Part shown: positions 40,850 through 49,363 of the stretch, one piece after another
How positions within the stretch are numbered: position 1 is the stretch's first letter
Layout: every line of letters begins with the position of its first letter
Assembly (NCBI GenBank): GCA_035699085.1
Contig: DASSBG010000033.1
Coordinates: 1-55,060 of the forward strand
Source: DASSBG01 sp035699085
Lineage (GTDB): Bacteria > Pseudomonadota > Gammaproteobacteria > Xanthomonadales > Rhodanobacteraceae
Reading direction: 5' to 3'
DNA length: 55,060 bases
Notes under the pieces: model-generated
Told to the model about the DNA's origin: nothing
Databases searched by the model: none
What the model saw: only the letters and a program-made list of their open reading frames with translations
Translations under genes and position numbers: made by a program

Positions 40850-43090
40850 TCAGCTCGCCTTCTTGTCGACGATCCGCGGTGCGTTGGCCGGCGCCTTGGC
40901 ATGCGCCAGGTCGGCCACGATGTTGGCCGCCTCGATCAGGCGCACGTCCTTGACCTGCTCCTCGGCGCGCTCCTTGGCCAGTTCGTCGTGCACGCTGCGC
41001 TCGCCCGGCTGCAGCCCGTCGTCGGTGGCCGCCGGCGCCGGAACCAGCGCCGCGCTGGCCGGCTTGGCCACGCTACCGTCGACCGCGACCCGCACGTTGT
41101 TGTCCTTGTCCTCGGCCTCCTCGGCGGCCTTGGCCTGCGCCTCCAGCTTCTTGCGGAAGGCGTTGTTGGCGTCGCGCTCGGCGGTGCGCTCCTCGAGGTT
41201 GAGCGACACGGTGGTGCGGTCGCGCAGCGCCTGGCTGTGGCGCATCTCGGCGACCTGCACCTTCCAGCCGACATTGTCGGCGATGCGCGCCTCGTGCGCC
41301 TTGTCGAGCTCGGCCACCAGGGACTTGTCGATGTCATTGACCGGCGTGTAGCTGGCCGGCGAGATCGACGACCACGGCAGCGCATTGGGATAGCTCGACT
41401 CGCCGAGATCCTCCGGATCGATGCCGCTGGGGAAGACGATGTCCGGCGTGACCCCGCGCAGCTGGGTGGAGCCGCCATCGACGCGGAAGAACTGGGCGAT
41501 GGTCATTTTCAGCGAACCCAGCACCGGCTCCTCGTTGTGCGCGATCTGGTCGAGGTTGACCAGGTTCTGCACCGTGCCCTTGCCGAAGGTGTTGGAGCCG
41601 ATGACCAGGCCGCGGTGGTAGTCCTGGATCGCGGCGGTGAAAATCTCCGAGGCCGAGGCCGAGCCACGATTGACCAGCACTGCCAGCGGCCCGGACCACA
41701 CCGTGCCGGGGTTGTCGTCGGATTCCTCCTCGACCTTGCCACGGGTATTGCGAACCTGCACCACCGGGCCCTTGTTGATGAAAAGCCCGGTGAGACTCGC
41801 GGCTTCGCTGAGCGAGCCGCCGCCGTCGCTGCGCAAGTCCACGATGACGCCCTCCACCCCGGCCTTCTTCAGCTCGCCCAGCAGCTCGGCCACGTCGCGG
41901 GTGGCGCTGCGGTAGTTGGCGTCGCCGCGGCGCTTGGCGCCGAAGTCCTGGTAGAACGAGGGCAGGTCGATCACACCGACCTTGTGGCTGTGGCCGTCGC
42001 GGGTGATCTCGATGATCGACTTCTTGGCCGCCGAGTTTTCGATTGCAACCTTCTTGCGCACCAGCCGCACGACGTTGCGCTTGCCGTCCGGACCGATGCC
42101 GGCGGGCAGGATCTCCAGCCGCACCACGGTGTTCTTGTGCCCGCGGATCAGGTCGACCACGTCGTCCAGCCGCCAGCCGACCACGTCGACCATGGCGCAA
42201 TCGTCCTGGGCCACGCCGACGATGCGGTCGCCGGCCTGCAGCTTGCCGGACTCCGCCGCCGGGCCGCCCGGCACGATCTGCCGGATCTGGGTGTACTCGT
42301 CGTGGCGCTCGAGCACCGCGCCGATGCCCTCCAGCGACAACTTCATCGTGATGTTGAAATTCTGCGAAGTGCGCGGGTCGAAGAAATTGGTATGCGGGTC
42401 AACAGACTCGGCGTAGGCGTTCATGAAGCTCTGGAAGACGTCCTCGCTGTCAAGCTGGCGCACCCGCTCGAGGTAGGTCGCGTAGCGCTTGTCCAGCGTG
42501 CTGCGGATGTCGGCGTCCTTCTTGCCGGCCAGCTTCAGCCGCAGCCAGTCGTTCTTGACCCGCTTGCGCCACAGCTCGTCGAGCGCCGCTTCGCTGCTCG
42601 CCCAGTCGGCCTTGCTGCGGTCGTAGGTGTAGCTCTCCTTCAGCGTGAAGTCAAACCCCTTGTCCAGCAGCGCGCGGATCTTGGCGGTACGCGAGGTCAG
42701 GCGCTTGGCGTAGGTGTTGAAGATGTCGAAAGGCACCTTGAGGTCGCCGTTCCAGATGGCGTCGTCAAGGCTTGTGCGGGCGGCGCCGAAGCGATCGATG
42801 TCGGCCTGGGTGAAAAACATCTTCTGGCTGTCGAGCGCGTCGAGGTAGGCCTTGAAGATCTTTTTCGACATGCTGTCGTCGAGCGGCACCGCGTCGTAGT
42901 GGTAGCGGGTCATCAGGTTGGCCACCAGCGTCGACGCCTCGCGCTGGCTCGGCTCGGCGTGGAGGGGTTTGGTGGCGACGCCGAGGTCGATCGTCTCGGT
43001 GTCCGGCTTGGGACAGCTGGTGGCAGCAAGGGCCACGCCGGCACAGAGTCCGAGGGCAAGGCCGGCGGCAACACGGAACAGGCGGTTCAT
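40850..43090 (-). CDS. prc: Tail-specific (C-terminal processing) protease
   Basis: Periplasmic serine protease of 746 aa. A signal peptide (1-22) is followed by the helical N-terminal domain of Prc (MTRYHYDAVPLDDSMSKKIF), a PDZ domain (about 240-330; IVPGGPAAESGKLQAGDRIVGV), and the S41 catalytic domain with Ser in LVNRGSASASEIF and Lys in SNTFGKGTVQ. It has the C-terminal DUF3340 region (about 560-700). Prc trims PBP3 and degrades MepS-type hydrolases. Its ATG overlaps the lipA stop (ATGA) with GAGGAGA ahead, so it closes the long envelope operon. Confidence 0.94.
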   Translation of the reverse strand: MNRLFRVAAGLALGLCAGVALAATSCPKPDTETIDLGVATKPLHAEPSQREASTLVANLMTRYHYDAVPLDDSMSKKIFKAYLDALDSQKMFFTQADIDRFGAARTSLDDAIWNGDLKVPFDIFNTYAKRLTSRTAKIRALLDKGFDFTLKESYTYDRSKADWASSEAALDELWRKRVKNDWLRLKLAGKKDADIRSTLDKRYATYLERVRQLDSEDVFQSFMNAYAESVDPHTNFFDPRTSQNFNITMKLSLEGIGAVLERHDEYTQIRQIVPGGPAAESGKLQAGDRIVGVAQDDCAMVDVVGWRLDDVVDLIRGHKNTVVRLEILPAGIGPDGKRNVVRLVRKKVAIENSAAKKSIIEITRDGHSHKVGVIDLPSFYQDFGAKRRGDANYRSATRDVAELLGELKKAGVEGVIVDLRSDGGGSLSEAASLTGLFINKGPVVQVRNTRGKVEEESDDNPGTVWSGPLAVLVNRGSASASEIFTAAIQDYHRGLVIGSNTFGKGTVQNLVNLDQIAHNEEPVLGSLKMTIAQFFRVDGGSTQLRGVTPDIVFPSGIDPEDLGESSYPNALPWSSISPASYTPVNDIDKSLVAELDKAHEARIADNVGWKVQVAEMRHSQALRDRTTVSLNLEERTAERDANNAFRKKLEAQAKAAEEAEDKDNNVRVAVDGSVAKPASAALVPAPAATDDGLQPGERSVHDELAKERAEEQVKDVRLIEAANIVADLAHAKAPANAPRIVDKKAS

Positions 43091-44070
43091 GCAGTCTCCT
43101 CGACATAGCCGGCGGCGTGGGCCTGCCGGTCCGCGTGGTAGGACGAGCGCACCAGCGGTCCGGCGGCGACGTGGTGGAAACCCATCGCCATGCCGGCCCT
43201 GGCCAGTGCTTCGAATTCATCGGGATGCCAGTAGCGCAGGACCGGGTGATGGTGCGCGGTGGGCTGCAGGTACTGGCCAATGGTGATCATGTCGACGTCG
43301 TGCGCGCGCAGGTCGCGCAGCGTCTCCAGCACCTGGCTTTCGTTCTCGCCGAGCCCGAGCATGATGCCGGACTTGGTCGGAATCTCCGGGTGCTGCGCCT
43401 TGAACCGGCGCAGCAGATCCAGCGACCACTGGTAGCCGGCGCCGGGGCGCACCTCGCGGTACAGGTGCGGCACCGTTTCCAGGTTGTGGTTGAAGACGTC
43501 CGGCGGGAACTGCGCCAGCGCCTCGAGCGCGCGCTCCATGCGGCCCTTGCCGCGGAAGTCCGGGGTCAGTATCTCGATGCGGATCTCGGGGCTGGCGTGG
43601 CGGATGGCGCGGATGCAGGCGGCGAAGTGCGCCGCGCCACCGTCGCGCAGGTCGTCACGGTCGACCGAGGTGATGACCACGTAGCGCAGGCCCATCGCGG
43701 CGATGGTGTCGGCCAGCCGCGCCGGCTCCAGCGGGTCCGGCGGCAATGGCCGGCCGTGGGCAACGTCGCAGAACGAGCAGCGCCGCGTGCAGACCTCGCC
43801 GAGGATCATGAAGGTTGCCGTCCCCTTGCTGAAGCACTCGTGGATGTTGGGGCAGGAGGCTTCCTCGCAAACGGTGACCAGCGCGTTCTCGCGCAGGCGC
43901 GACTTCAGGCGCTGCACCGCGTTGCCCGGCGGCAGGCGCACGCGGATCCAGGAGGGCTTGCGCAGGCGCGGCTGCCCGCTGTCGAAGTGCGCGCGGTTGT
44001 GCTCGATCTTGCCGGCGCCGACGTGTTTGTCGGCGACCGTGGCGATGGGGATGGTTCGGGTAGGGCTCAT
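43087..44070 (-). CDS. lipA: Lipoyl synthase
   Basis: Radical SAM enzyme of 327 aa inserting two sulfurs into octanoyl-carrier proteins. Both iron-sulfur sites are visible: CEEASCPNIHEC (auxiliary cluster) and CTRRCSFCDVAHG (CxxxCxxC). The C-terminal RSSYHAD holds the Ser ligand. The start at 44070 overlaps the lipB stop by 4 bp. It works directly after LipB in lipoate synthesis. Confidence 0.97.
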   Translation of the reverse strand: MSPTRTIPIATVADKHVGAGKIEHNRAHFDSGQPRLRKPSWIRVRLPPGNAVQRLKSRLRENALVTVCEEASCPNIHECFSKGTATFMILGEVCTRRCSFCDVAHGRPLPPDPLEPARLADTIAAMGLRYVVITSVDRDDLRDGGAAHFAACIRAIRHASPEIRIEILTPDFRGKGRMERALEALAQFPPDVFNHNLETVPHLYREVRPGAGYQWSLDLLRRFKAQHPEIPTKSGIMLGLGENESQVLETLRDLRAHDVDMITIGQYLQPTAHHHPVLRYWHPDEFEALARAGMAMGFHHVAAGPLVRSSYHADRQAHAAGYVEETA

Positions 44071-44786
44071 GGCGTGGTGCGCGCGTGCATGCCGCTGGCG
44101 GCGGCGTCGAGGCAATCCGGTGGAGCGGTCTGGAGATGGAACCCGAAGCCGCGGGCGAACGCCCCGACCAGCGCGTCCTCCACGTCCCGCAACCGCGGCG
44201 GGCCGCCCAAGTCTATCATCTGGGTGACGGCCAAGCCCTTGTAGCCGCATGGGTTGATGCGCTGGAATGGCTCGAGGTTCATGTTCACGTTCAGCGCCAG
44301 TCCATGGAAGGCGCAGCCGTGGCGTACGCGGATGCCGAGCGCGCCGATCTTGGCCTCGCCGACATAGACTCCCGGCGCCCCCTCATGCCGGGTGGCGTGG
44401 ATGCCCCATTGCGCCATGGCATCGATCATGGCCTGCTCGATCGCCGTGACGAAATCCCGCACGCCAATGCGCAAGCGGCGCAGGTCGAACAGCGGGTAGC
44501 CGACGATCTGGCCGGGGCCGTGGTAAGTCACCTGGCCGCCGCGGTTGCTGTTGACCACCGGTATCGCACCCGGTGCCAGCACGTGCTCGGGGCGACCCGC
44601 CTGGCCCAGGGTGAAAACCGGCTCGTGCTCGAGCAGCCACAGCTCGTCGGGCGTGTCCGCGCCGCGGCGATCGGTGAAATCGCTCATGGCCTGCCACACC
44701 GGCTGGTAGGGCTGCAAGCCCAGGCGCCGCACCCGCAGCAGCGGCGGACCAGGCCTGTGGAGCGGGCGCTGCGTGGCGTCGTTCAA
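44067..44786 (-). CDS. lipB: Octanoyltransferase
   Basis: Protein of 239 aa moving octanoyl from ACP to lipoyl domains. Motifs: WLLEHEPVFTLGQAG, NRGGQVTYHGPGQIVGYPLFDL, the catalytic Lys in VGEAKIGALGIRV, and GLALNVNMNLEPFQRINPCG with the catalytic Cys. The start is taken at the TTG (44786) that overlaps the ybeD stop as TTGA. This gives the family length, whereas longer starts would run deep into ybeD. Confidence 0.94.
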   Translation of the reverse strand: MNDATQRPLHRPGPPLLRVRRLGLQPYQPVWQAMSDFTDRRGADTPDELWLLEHEPVFTLGQAGRPEHVLAPGAIPVVNSNRGGQVTYHGPGQIVGYPLFDLRRLRIGVRDFVTAIEQAMIDAMAQWGIHATRHEGAPGVYVGEAKIGALGIRVRHGCAFHGLALNVNMNLEPFQRINPCGYKGLAVTQMIDLGGPPRLRDVEDALVGAFARGFGFHLQTAPPDCLDAAASGMHARTTP

Positions 44787-45067
44787 TGCGTGTAGTGGAT
44801 ATCGTCGTCGGCACGCAGCGCGGCGTGCAGCGCCTCCAGCTTTTCGCGGCTGGGGCAATTGAACTCGACCGATACCGACACGTAGTTGCCTTTGCCGGAG
44901 GGACGGCTGCGCACGCTGGCGTCGAGCACGTGCATCCCCAACTGGCGGATCAGCGAAGGCACCTTGTGCTCGAGCCCGGCGTCGGCATTGCCGACGGCGG
45001 TGATCTCGAAACTGCCGGGAAAGCGGAAGCCGCGCCCGGCGCCATCGGCCTCGGACGCATCGCTCAC
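44783..45067 (-). CDS. ybeD: DUF493 family protein YbeD
   Basis: Protein of 94 aa with an ACT-like fold: FRFPGSFEITAVGNADAGLE, SVRSRPSGKGNYVSVSVEFNCPSREKLEALHAALRADDDI. The start is the GTG at 45067, overlapping the dacC stop (GTGA). YbeD is regularly encoded next to lipB and dacA-type genes; its role is thought to be regulatory but is not settled. Confidence 0.9.
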   Translation of the reverse strand: MSDASEADGAGRGFRFPGSFEITAVGNADAGLEHKVPSLIRQLGMHVLDASVRSRPSGKGNYVSVSVEFNCPSREKLEALHAALRADDDIHYTH

Positions 45068-46290
45068 GGCTTCAGCTCCGTGTCGGTGGGCGTGCTGTCG
45101 TCGTGGAACCACAGCATCACGCCGTCGCTGAGCCGCTTGAACACGCCGCCCTTGCCGACATCCGCCAGCGCCACCAGCGGCCGCGTCAGCAGCGTCTTGC
45201 CATCAAGCGTGACCTTGAGGGTGCCGACTTGCTGGCCCTTCTTGAAGGGCGCGACCAGCACCGAAGGCAGTTCCATGCTGGCCTTGAGCTCGCCGTAGCG
45301 GCCACGCTGCACGGTGGCGAGCACGTCGTCGGTGACGCCGATCGGCAGCTTGTCGGCCGCGCCCTTCCAGACGCGCGGCGTGGCCAGCGGCGTGCCAGCC
45401 CGGTACAGCTTGTGGGTCTCGTAGAAGCGGAAGCCGTAGTTGAGCAGCGCCTCGGCGTCGTTGGCGCGTGCCTTTTCGCTCGGCGCGCCCATGACGATCG
45501 CGATCAGGCGCTGGTCGCCACGTTTGGCGGAGGCCGCCAGGCAGTAACCGGCGGCCGAGGTGTGCCCCGTCTTGATGCCGTCGACGCTCGGATCGCGCCA
45601 GAGCAAGGTGTTGCGGTTGTGCTGGGTGATGCCGTTCCAGGTGAACTGCTTGATGGCCGAGATTGCATAATCCTCGGGGAAATTGCGGATCAGCGCGCGC
45701 GAGAGGATTGCGGTGTCGCGGGCCGTGCTGTAGTGGTCGGGCGCCGGGTAGCCGGAAGCGTTCGCGTAGTGCGTGCCCGTCATGCCGAGTTGCTTGGCGT
45801 AGGCATTCATCAGCGAGGCAAACGCCGTTTCGGTGCCCGCGATGTGCTCGGCCAGGGCAATGGCGGCGTCATTGCCGGACTGGATGATCAGGCCGTAGAG
45901 CAGATCCTTCAGCGGCACCTTCGAGTGCACCTTGAGGAAGCTGGTCGAGCCATCGGTGCCGGCGCCGCCACCGCGCCAGGCGTGTTCGCTGATGAAGACC
46001 TTGTCGTCCATGCCGACCTTGCCGGCGGCGACCTCGGCCGACACGACGTAGTCGGTCATGATCTTGGTGATCGACGCCGGCTCCACGCGCTCGTCGGGGT
46101 CCTTGCTGGCCAGGATCCGGCCGCTGGCATAGTCCATCAGCACCCAGCTCTTGGCCTCGAAGGTCGGTGGCGCAGGCACCGGCGCCACGATGGCCGGCAC
46201 CAGCGCAGGTGGCGGCAGCGGCGCGCCGTGCGCGACCAGCGCGGTGGTGGCGGCGGCGGCGAGGAACAGCAGGCGGCGTAGTGGCATCAT
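45064..46290 (-). CDS. dacC: D-alanyl-D-alanine carboxypeptidase (PBP5/6 type)
   Basis: Protein of 408 aa with a signal peptide. The penicillin-binding motifs are SxxK in EPASITKIMTDYV, SxN in IIQSGNDAAIALAEH and KTG in VDGIKTGHTSAAGYC. The C-terminal PBP5 beta domain and an amphipathic end (GGVFKRLSDGVMLWFHDD) would tether it to the outer face of the inner membrane. It removes the terminal D-Ala of pentapeptides. It starts 16 bp after rlpA ends. Which paralogue name applies (dacA or dacC) cannot be settled by reading. Confidence 0.93.
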   Translation of the reverse strand: MMPLRRLLFLAAAATTALVAHGAPLPPPALVPAIVAPVPAPPTFEAKSWVLMDYASGRILASKDPDERVEPASITKIMTDYVVSAEVAAGKVGMDDKVFISEHAWRGGGAGTDGSTSFLKVHSKVPLKDLLYGLIIQSGNDAAIALAEHIAGTETAFASLMNAYAKQLGMTGTHYANASGYPAPDHYSTARDTAILSRALIRNFPEDYAISAIKQFTWNGITQHNRNTLLWRDPSVDGIKTGHTSAAGYCLAASAKRGDQRLIAIVMGAPSEKARANDAEALLNYGFRFYETHKLYRAGTPLATPRVWKGAADKLPIGVTDDVLATVQRGRYGELKASMELPSVLVAPFKKGQQVGTLKVTLDGKTLLTRPLVALADVGKGGVFKRLSDGVMLWFHDDSTPTDTELKP

Positions 46291-46306
46291 CTGTGGCTAT
46301 CCGGGG

Positions 46307-47200
46307 TCATTCGAGAATGGTTTGCGCCAGCGGCAGCCCGCTGCGCTGGATCTGCTGGCGCAGGCGGCGCGCCTGCGCCTGGTCGCGGAGCGGGCCGACG
46401 CGCACGCGCTGCAAGGTGCGACCATCGACGACCGCTGCCAGCACCTGCACCGGGCCGACGTCAAGCGCGCGCAGGCGTGCCGCCAGCCGATCCGCGTTGT
46501 CGCGATCGGCGAACGAACCGACCTGCAGGAAGATATGCGCGCCCGCCGCCGATGTGACCGCGCCGTTTGGCGACAGTTCCGGCGACCGGCCGGGAATGAT
46601 CGCCTGGACCTCGACGCGGCCGGTGCCCTGGCGCCAGATGCCGAGACGGACGGCGGCGGCGTAGGACAGGTCGATGATGCGGCCCGGGTGGAACGGGCCG
46701 CGGTCGTTGATGCGCACGATCACGCTATTGCCGTTGTCCAGGTTGGTCACGCGCGCCCAGCTCGGCAGCGGCAGCGTCTTGTGCGCCGCCGTGAACTTGT
46801 ACATGTCGTACGGTTCGAGGCTGGAGGTGAGGTGGCCGTTGAACTTGGTGCCGTACCAGGAGGCGATGCCGCGCTCGTCGTAGCCGCTGGCCGTGGCCAG
46901 CACATGATAGGTATGGCCGCGCACGGTATACGGTGAGGTGTTGCCATAGCGTGAACGCGGCTCGGCGTGCGGCACCGGCTCGACCAGGTCGCGCACGTCG
47001 CGGGGCTCGGCGGGACTGCCGTCGCGCGCCTGCGCGTAGCGCTGCGACTGCGGCAGCGAAATGTTGTCGATCACGCCGGCGTGGCCGGGCGCCCCGGCGG
47101 TCGGCGCGCCCGCCGGTGGCGGCGTCGGCCGCACCGCTTCGCGGCTGCAGCCGGCCAGCAGCAGGACCAGCGGCAGCAGCTGGGCCGCGCGCCTGCTCAT
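46307..47200 (-). CDS. rlpA: RlpA septal lytic transglycosylase lipoprotein
   Basis: Protein of 297 aa. A lipobox LLAGC gives an outer-membrane lipoprotein. The double-psi beta-barrel domain shows GIASWYGTKFNGHLTSSLEPYDMYKFTAAHKTLPLPS, RVTNLDNGNSVIVRINDRGPF and GRIIDLSYAAAVRLG, and a SPOR domain ends the protein (FLQVGSFADRDNADRLAARL). RlpA cleaves glycan strands lacking stem peptides at division sites. Its ATG overlaps the mltB stop (ATGA). Confidence 0.95.
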   Translation of the reverse strand: MSRRAAQLLPLVLLLAGCSREAVRPTPPPAGAPTAGAPGHAGVIDNISLPQSQRYAQARDGSPAEPRDVRDLVEPVPHAEPRSRYGNTSPYTVRGHTYHVLATASGYDERGIASWYGTKFNGHLTSSLEPYDMYKFTAAHKTLPLPSWARVTNLDNGNSVIVRINDRGPFHPGRIIDLSYAAAVRLGIWRQGTGRVEVQAIIPGRSPELSPNGAVTSAAGAHIFLQVGSFADRDNADRLAARLRALDVGPVQVLAAVVDGRTLQRVRVGPLRDQAQARRLRQQIQRSGLPLAQTILE

Positions 47201-48204
47201 CGGGACGCAGTGGTTGGCCCGGCTGCTCCGTCGGCGATCGCCTGCGCCAGTTGCTGCACCACCATCGCGTACATGGGACTGCGGTTGTAACGCGTGATCA
47301 CTTCGAAATTGTGGAAGGTGAGCCAGTGCTGGTCGCCGTGTTCGCCGTCCAGGGTGAGCAGGGTCGCCGCGGTCGTCCCCGGCACCGGCTGTCGCGGCGT
47401 GTAGCCACGGGCGGCCAGCTTGGCCACCGTGTACTCCGGCTTGCTGCGTTGCGTGCTCACGGCCTTCGCGTCGGCCGCGGCGGATGCCGGCACCGCCACC
47501 GGCTGGCCGCGCCGCCAACCGTTGGCCGACAGGTAGTGCGCCACCGAGTCGACGATGTCGGGCAGCGAGCCCGCGAGGTCGATGCGGCCGTCACCGTCGC
47601 CATCGCGGGCGTAGGCGGCGATGCTCGAGGGCATGAACTGGCCCCAGCCCATGGCGCCTGCATAGGAGCCGGTGATTTCGGTCACCGGGCCCGGCAGCTG
47701 GTTGGCCGGCATGGTCAGCAGCTTCTCCAGCTCGGAGCGGAAGTAGTCGGCGCGCGGCGGGTAATAGAACGCCAGCGTCACCAGCGCGTCCAGCACCTTG
47801 TAGGATCCGGTGCGCACGCCGTAGCTGGTCTCGACGCCGAGGATGGCGACAATGTACTGGGCCGGCACGCCGTAGGTGGCGGCAGCCTTCTCCAGCAGCG
47901 CGCGATGCTGCTTGTAGAAGGCGATGCCGGCGCTGATGCGCAGCGGCGTCATGAAGATCGGCCGGTACTCGGCCCAGCTCTTCGACTCCGCCGGCCGCTC
48001 CATTGCTTCGATGATGCTTTGCTGCTTGTGTGCCGCGTTCAACGTCGCCAGCAGGCGCTGCTCGGACAGCCCGTGACGCTTGGCCACGGCGCTGGCGAAG
48101 GCGCGCTCGCCGGGGTGGACGGCAGGTGCCGCGCACGCGGCCGAGAGCAGCCCGAGGGCCAGGGCCAAAGCGGCAAAAATTCGCGTCAACACAGTCGTTT
48201 CCAT
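47197..48204 (-). CDS. mltB: Membrane-bound lytic murein transglycosylase B
   Basis: Periplasmic muramidase-like enzyme of 335 aa. The catalytic Glu lies in AILGVETSYGVRTGSYKV. GSYAGAMGWGQFMPSSIAAYARDGDGDGRIDL includes the MltB EF-hand-like calcium loop, and the C-terminal FEVITRYNRSPMYAMVVQQLA is diagnostic. The N-terminus has a signal peptide with ACAAP rather than a clear lipobox, so it may be soluble. It starts 37 bp after the rodA stop. Confidence 0.94.
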   Translation of the reverse strand: METTVLTRIFAALALALGLLSAACAAPAVHPGERAFASAVAKRHGLSEQRLLATLNAAHKQQSIIEAMERPAESKSWAEYRPIFMTPLRISAGIAFYKQHRALLEKAAATYGVPAQYIVAILGVETSYGVRTGSYKVLDALVTLAFYYPPRADYFRSELEKLLTMPANQLPGPVTEITGSYAGAMGWGQFMPSSIAAYARDGDGDGRIDLAGSLPDIVDSVAHYLSANGWRRGQPVAVPASAAADAKAVSTQRSKPEYTVAKLAARGYTPRQPVPGTTAATLLTLDGEHGDQHWLTFHNFEVITRYNRSPMYAMVVQQLAQAIADGAAGPTTASR

Positions 48205-48241
48205 CAAGCCCGATTACATGAAAGCTAGCCTAACATGGAGG

Positions 48242-49363
48242 TCAACCGTCGAGCAGCTTGCGATGCGCGTGCACCGACATCAGCACGCCGAAACCGACCA
48301 GCAGGCTGACCGCCGAGGTGCCGCCGTAGCTGACCAGCGGCAGCGGTACGCCGACCACCGGCAGCAGGCCCGTGATCATGCCGCCGTTGACCAGCACATA
48401 GACAAAGAAGCTCATGCCGATGGCGCCGGCCATCAGCCGCGACCAGGTGTCGCGCGCCTGCGCCGCCAGCCACAGGCTGCGGCCGACAATGAAGCCGTAC
48501 AGCGCAATCAGCACCGTTACGCCGATCAGGCCGAATTCCTCGGCGAATACCGCCATGATGAAGTCGGTGGTGTGCTCGGGCAGGAACTCCAGCCGTGACT
48601 GGGTGCCGTGGTACAGGCCCTTGCCGAAGATGCCACCGGACCCGACGGCTATCTCGGACTGGATGATGTGCCAGCCGCTGCCCAGCGGATCACGCTGCGG
48701 ATCGAGCAAGGTCAGCAAGCGCTCGCGCTGGTAATCGTGCAGCAGGTGCCATGCGATCGGCGCCGCCGCCAGCGCCAGCCCCAGCATGGCGCCGATGCGC
48801 CACCATTGCAGGCCGGCGAGGAACAGCACGAACAAGCCGGCGGCCGTCACCAGCAGCGCGGTTCCGAGGTCGGGTTGCTTGGCGATCAGCACCGCCGGCA
48901 CCGCGATCAGCAGGCCGACCGCGCCAAGGTCGCGCCAGCGCGGCGGCAGCGAACGCGGGTGCAGGTACCAGGCCGCCATCATCGGCACCGTAAGCTTCAG
49001 CAGTTCCGACGGCTGGAAACGCAGCAGGCCGAGGTCCAGCCAGCGGTTGGTGCCACGGCCTTCGCCGATGATGGCAACCACGACCAGCAGCGCCACGCTG
49101 ACGCCATACAACCACGGCGTCCAGCTGCGCAGCACCGATGGCGGGATGCGCGACACCAGCACCAGAAGCACGGCGCCCAGCAGCAGGCGCAAGCTTTGGC
49201 CGAGCACCAGGCCGGTGCTCTTGTCACCTGCGCTGTAGAGCGTGACCAGGCCGATGGCGGCCACGCCGATCAATGCCGCGGCCAGCGGCAGGTCCAGCCG
49301 CGGCCTGGTCAGCAGGCGCAGGGCGAAGCGCCGCCCGCGCATCAGCAGCGCACCGGCAATCAT
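48242..49363 (-). CDS. rodA: RodA peptidoglycan glycosyltransferase (SEDS family)
   Basis: Integral membrane protein of 373 aa with about ten helices. SEDS landmarks: TLYSAGD, GRGTNRWLDLGLLRFQPSELLKL, AKQPDLGTALL (catalytic-site Asp), GSGWHIIQSEIAVGSGGIFGKGL, LEFLPEHTTDFIMAVFAEEFG, and VVGVPLPLVSYGGTSAVSLL. It polymerises glycan for side-wall growth together with PBP2, whose stop codon overlaps its start (ATGA). Confidence 0.97.
   Translation of the reverse strand: MIAGALLMRGRRFALRLLTRPRLDLPLAAALIGVAAIGLVTLYSAGDKSTGLVLGQSLRLLLGAVLLVLVSRIPPSVLRSWTPWLYGVSVALLVVVAIIGEGRGTNRWLDLGLLRFQPSELLKLTVPMMAAWYLHPRSLPPRWRDLGAVGLLIAVPAVLIAKQPDLGTALLVTAAGLFVLFLAGLQWWRIGAMLGLALAAAPIAWHLLHDYQRERLLTLLDPQRDPLGSGWHIIQSEIAVGSGGIFGKGLYHGTQSRLEFLPEHTTDFIMAVFAEEFGLIGVTVLIALYGFIVGRSLWLAAQARDTWSRLMAGAIGMSFFVYVLVNGGMITGLLPVVGVPLPLVSYGGTSAVSLLVGFGVLMSVHAHRKLLDG

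Noticed and set aside
48217..48245. Promoter for mltB inside the end of rodA
   Set aside because: A TTGACC -35 exists but no acceptable -10 at 16-18 bp, so the gene is left in the upstream operon.
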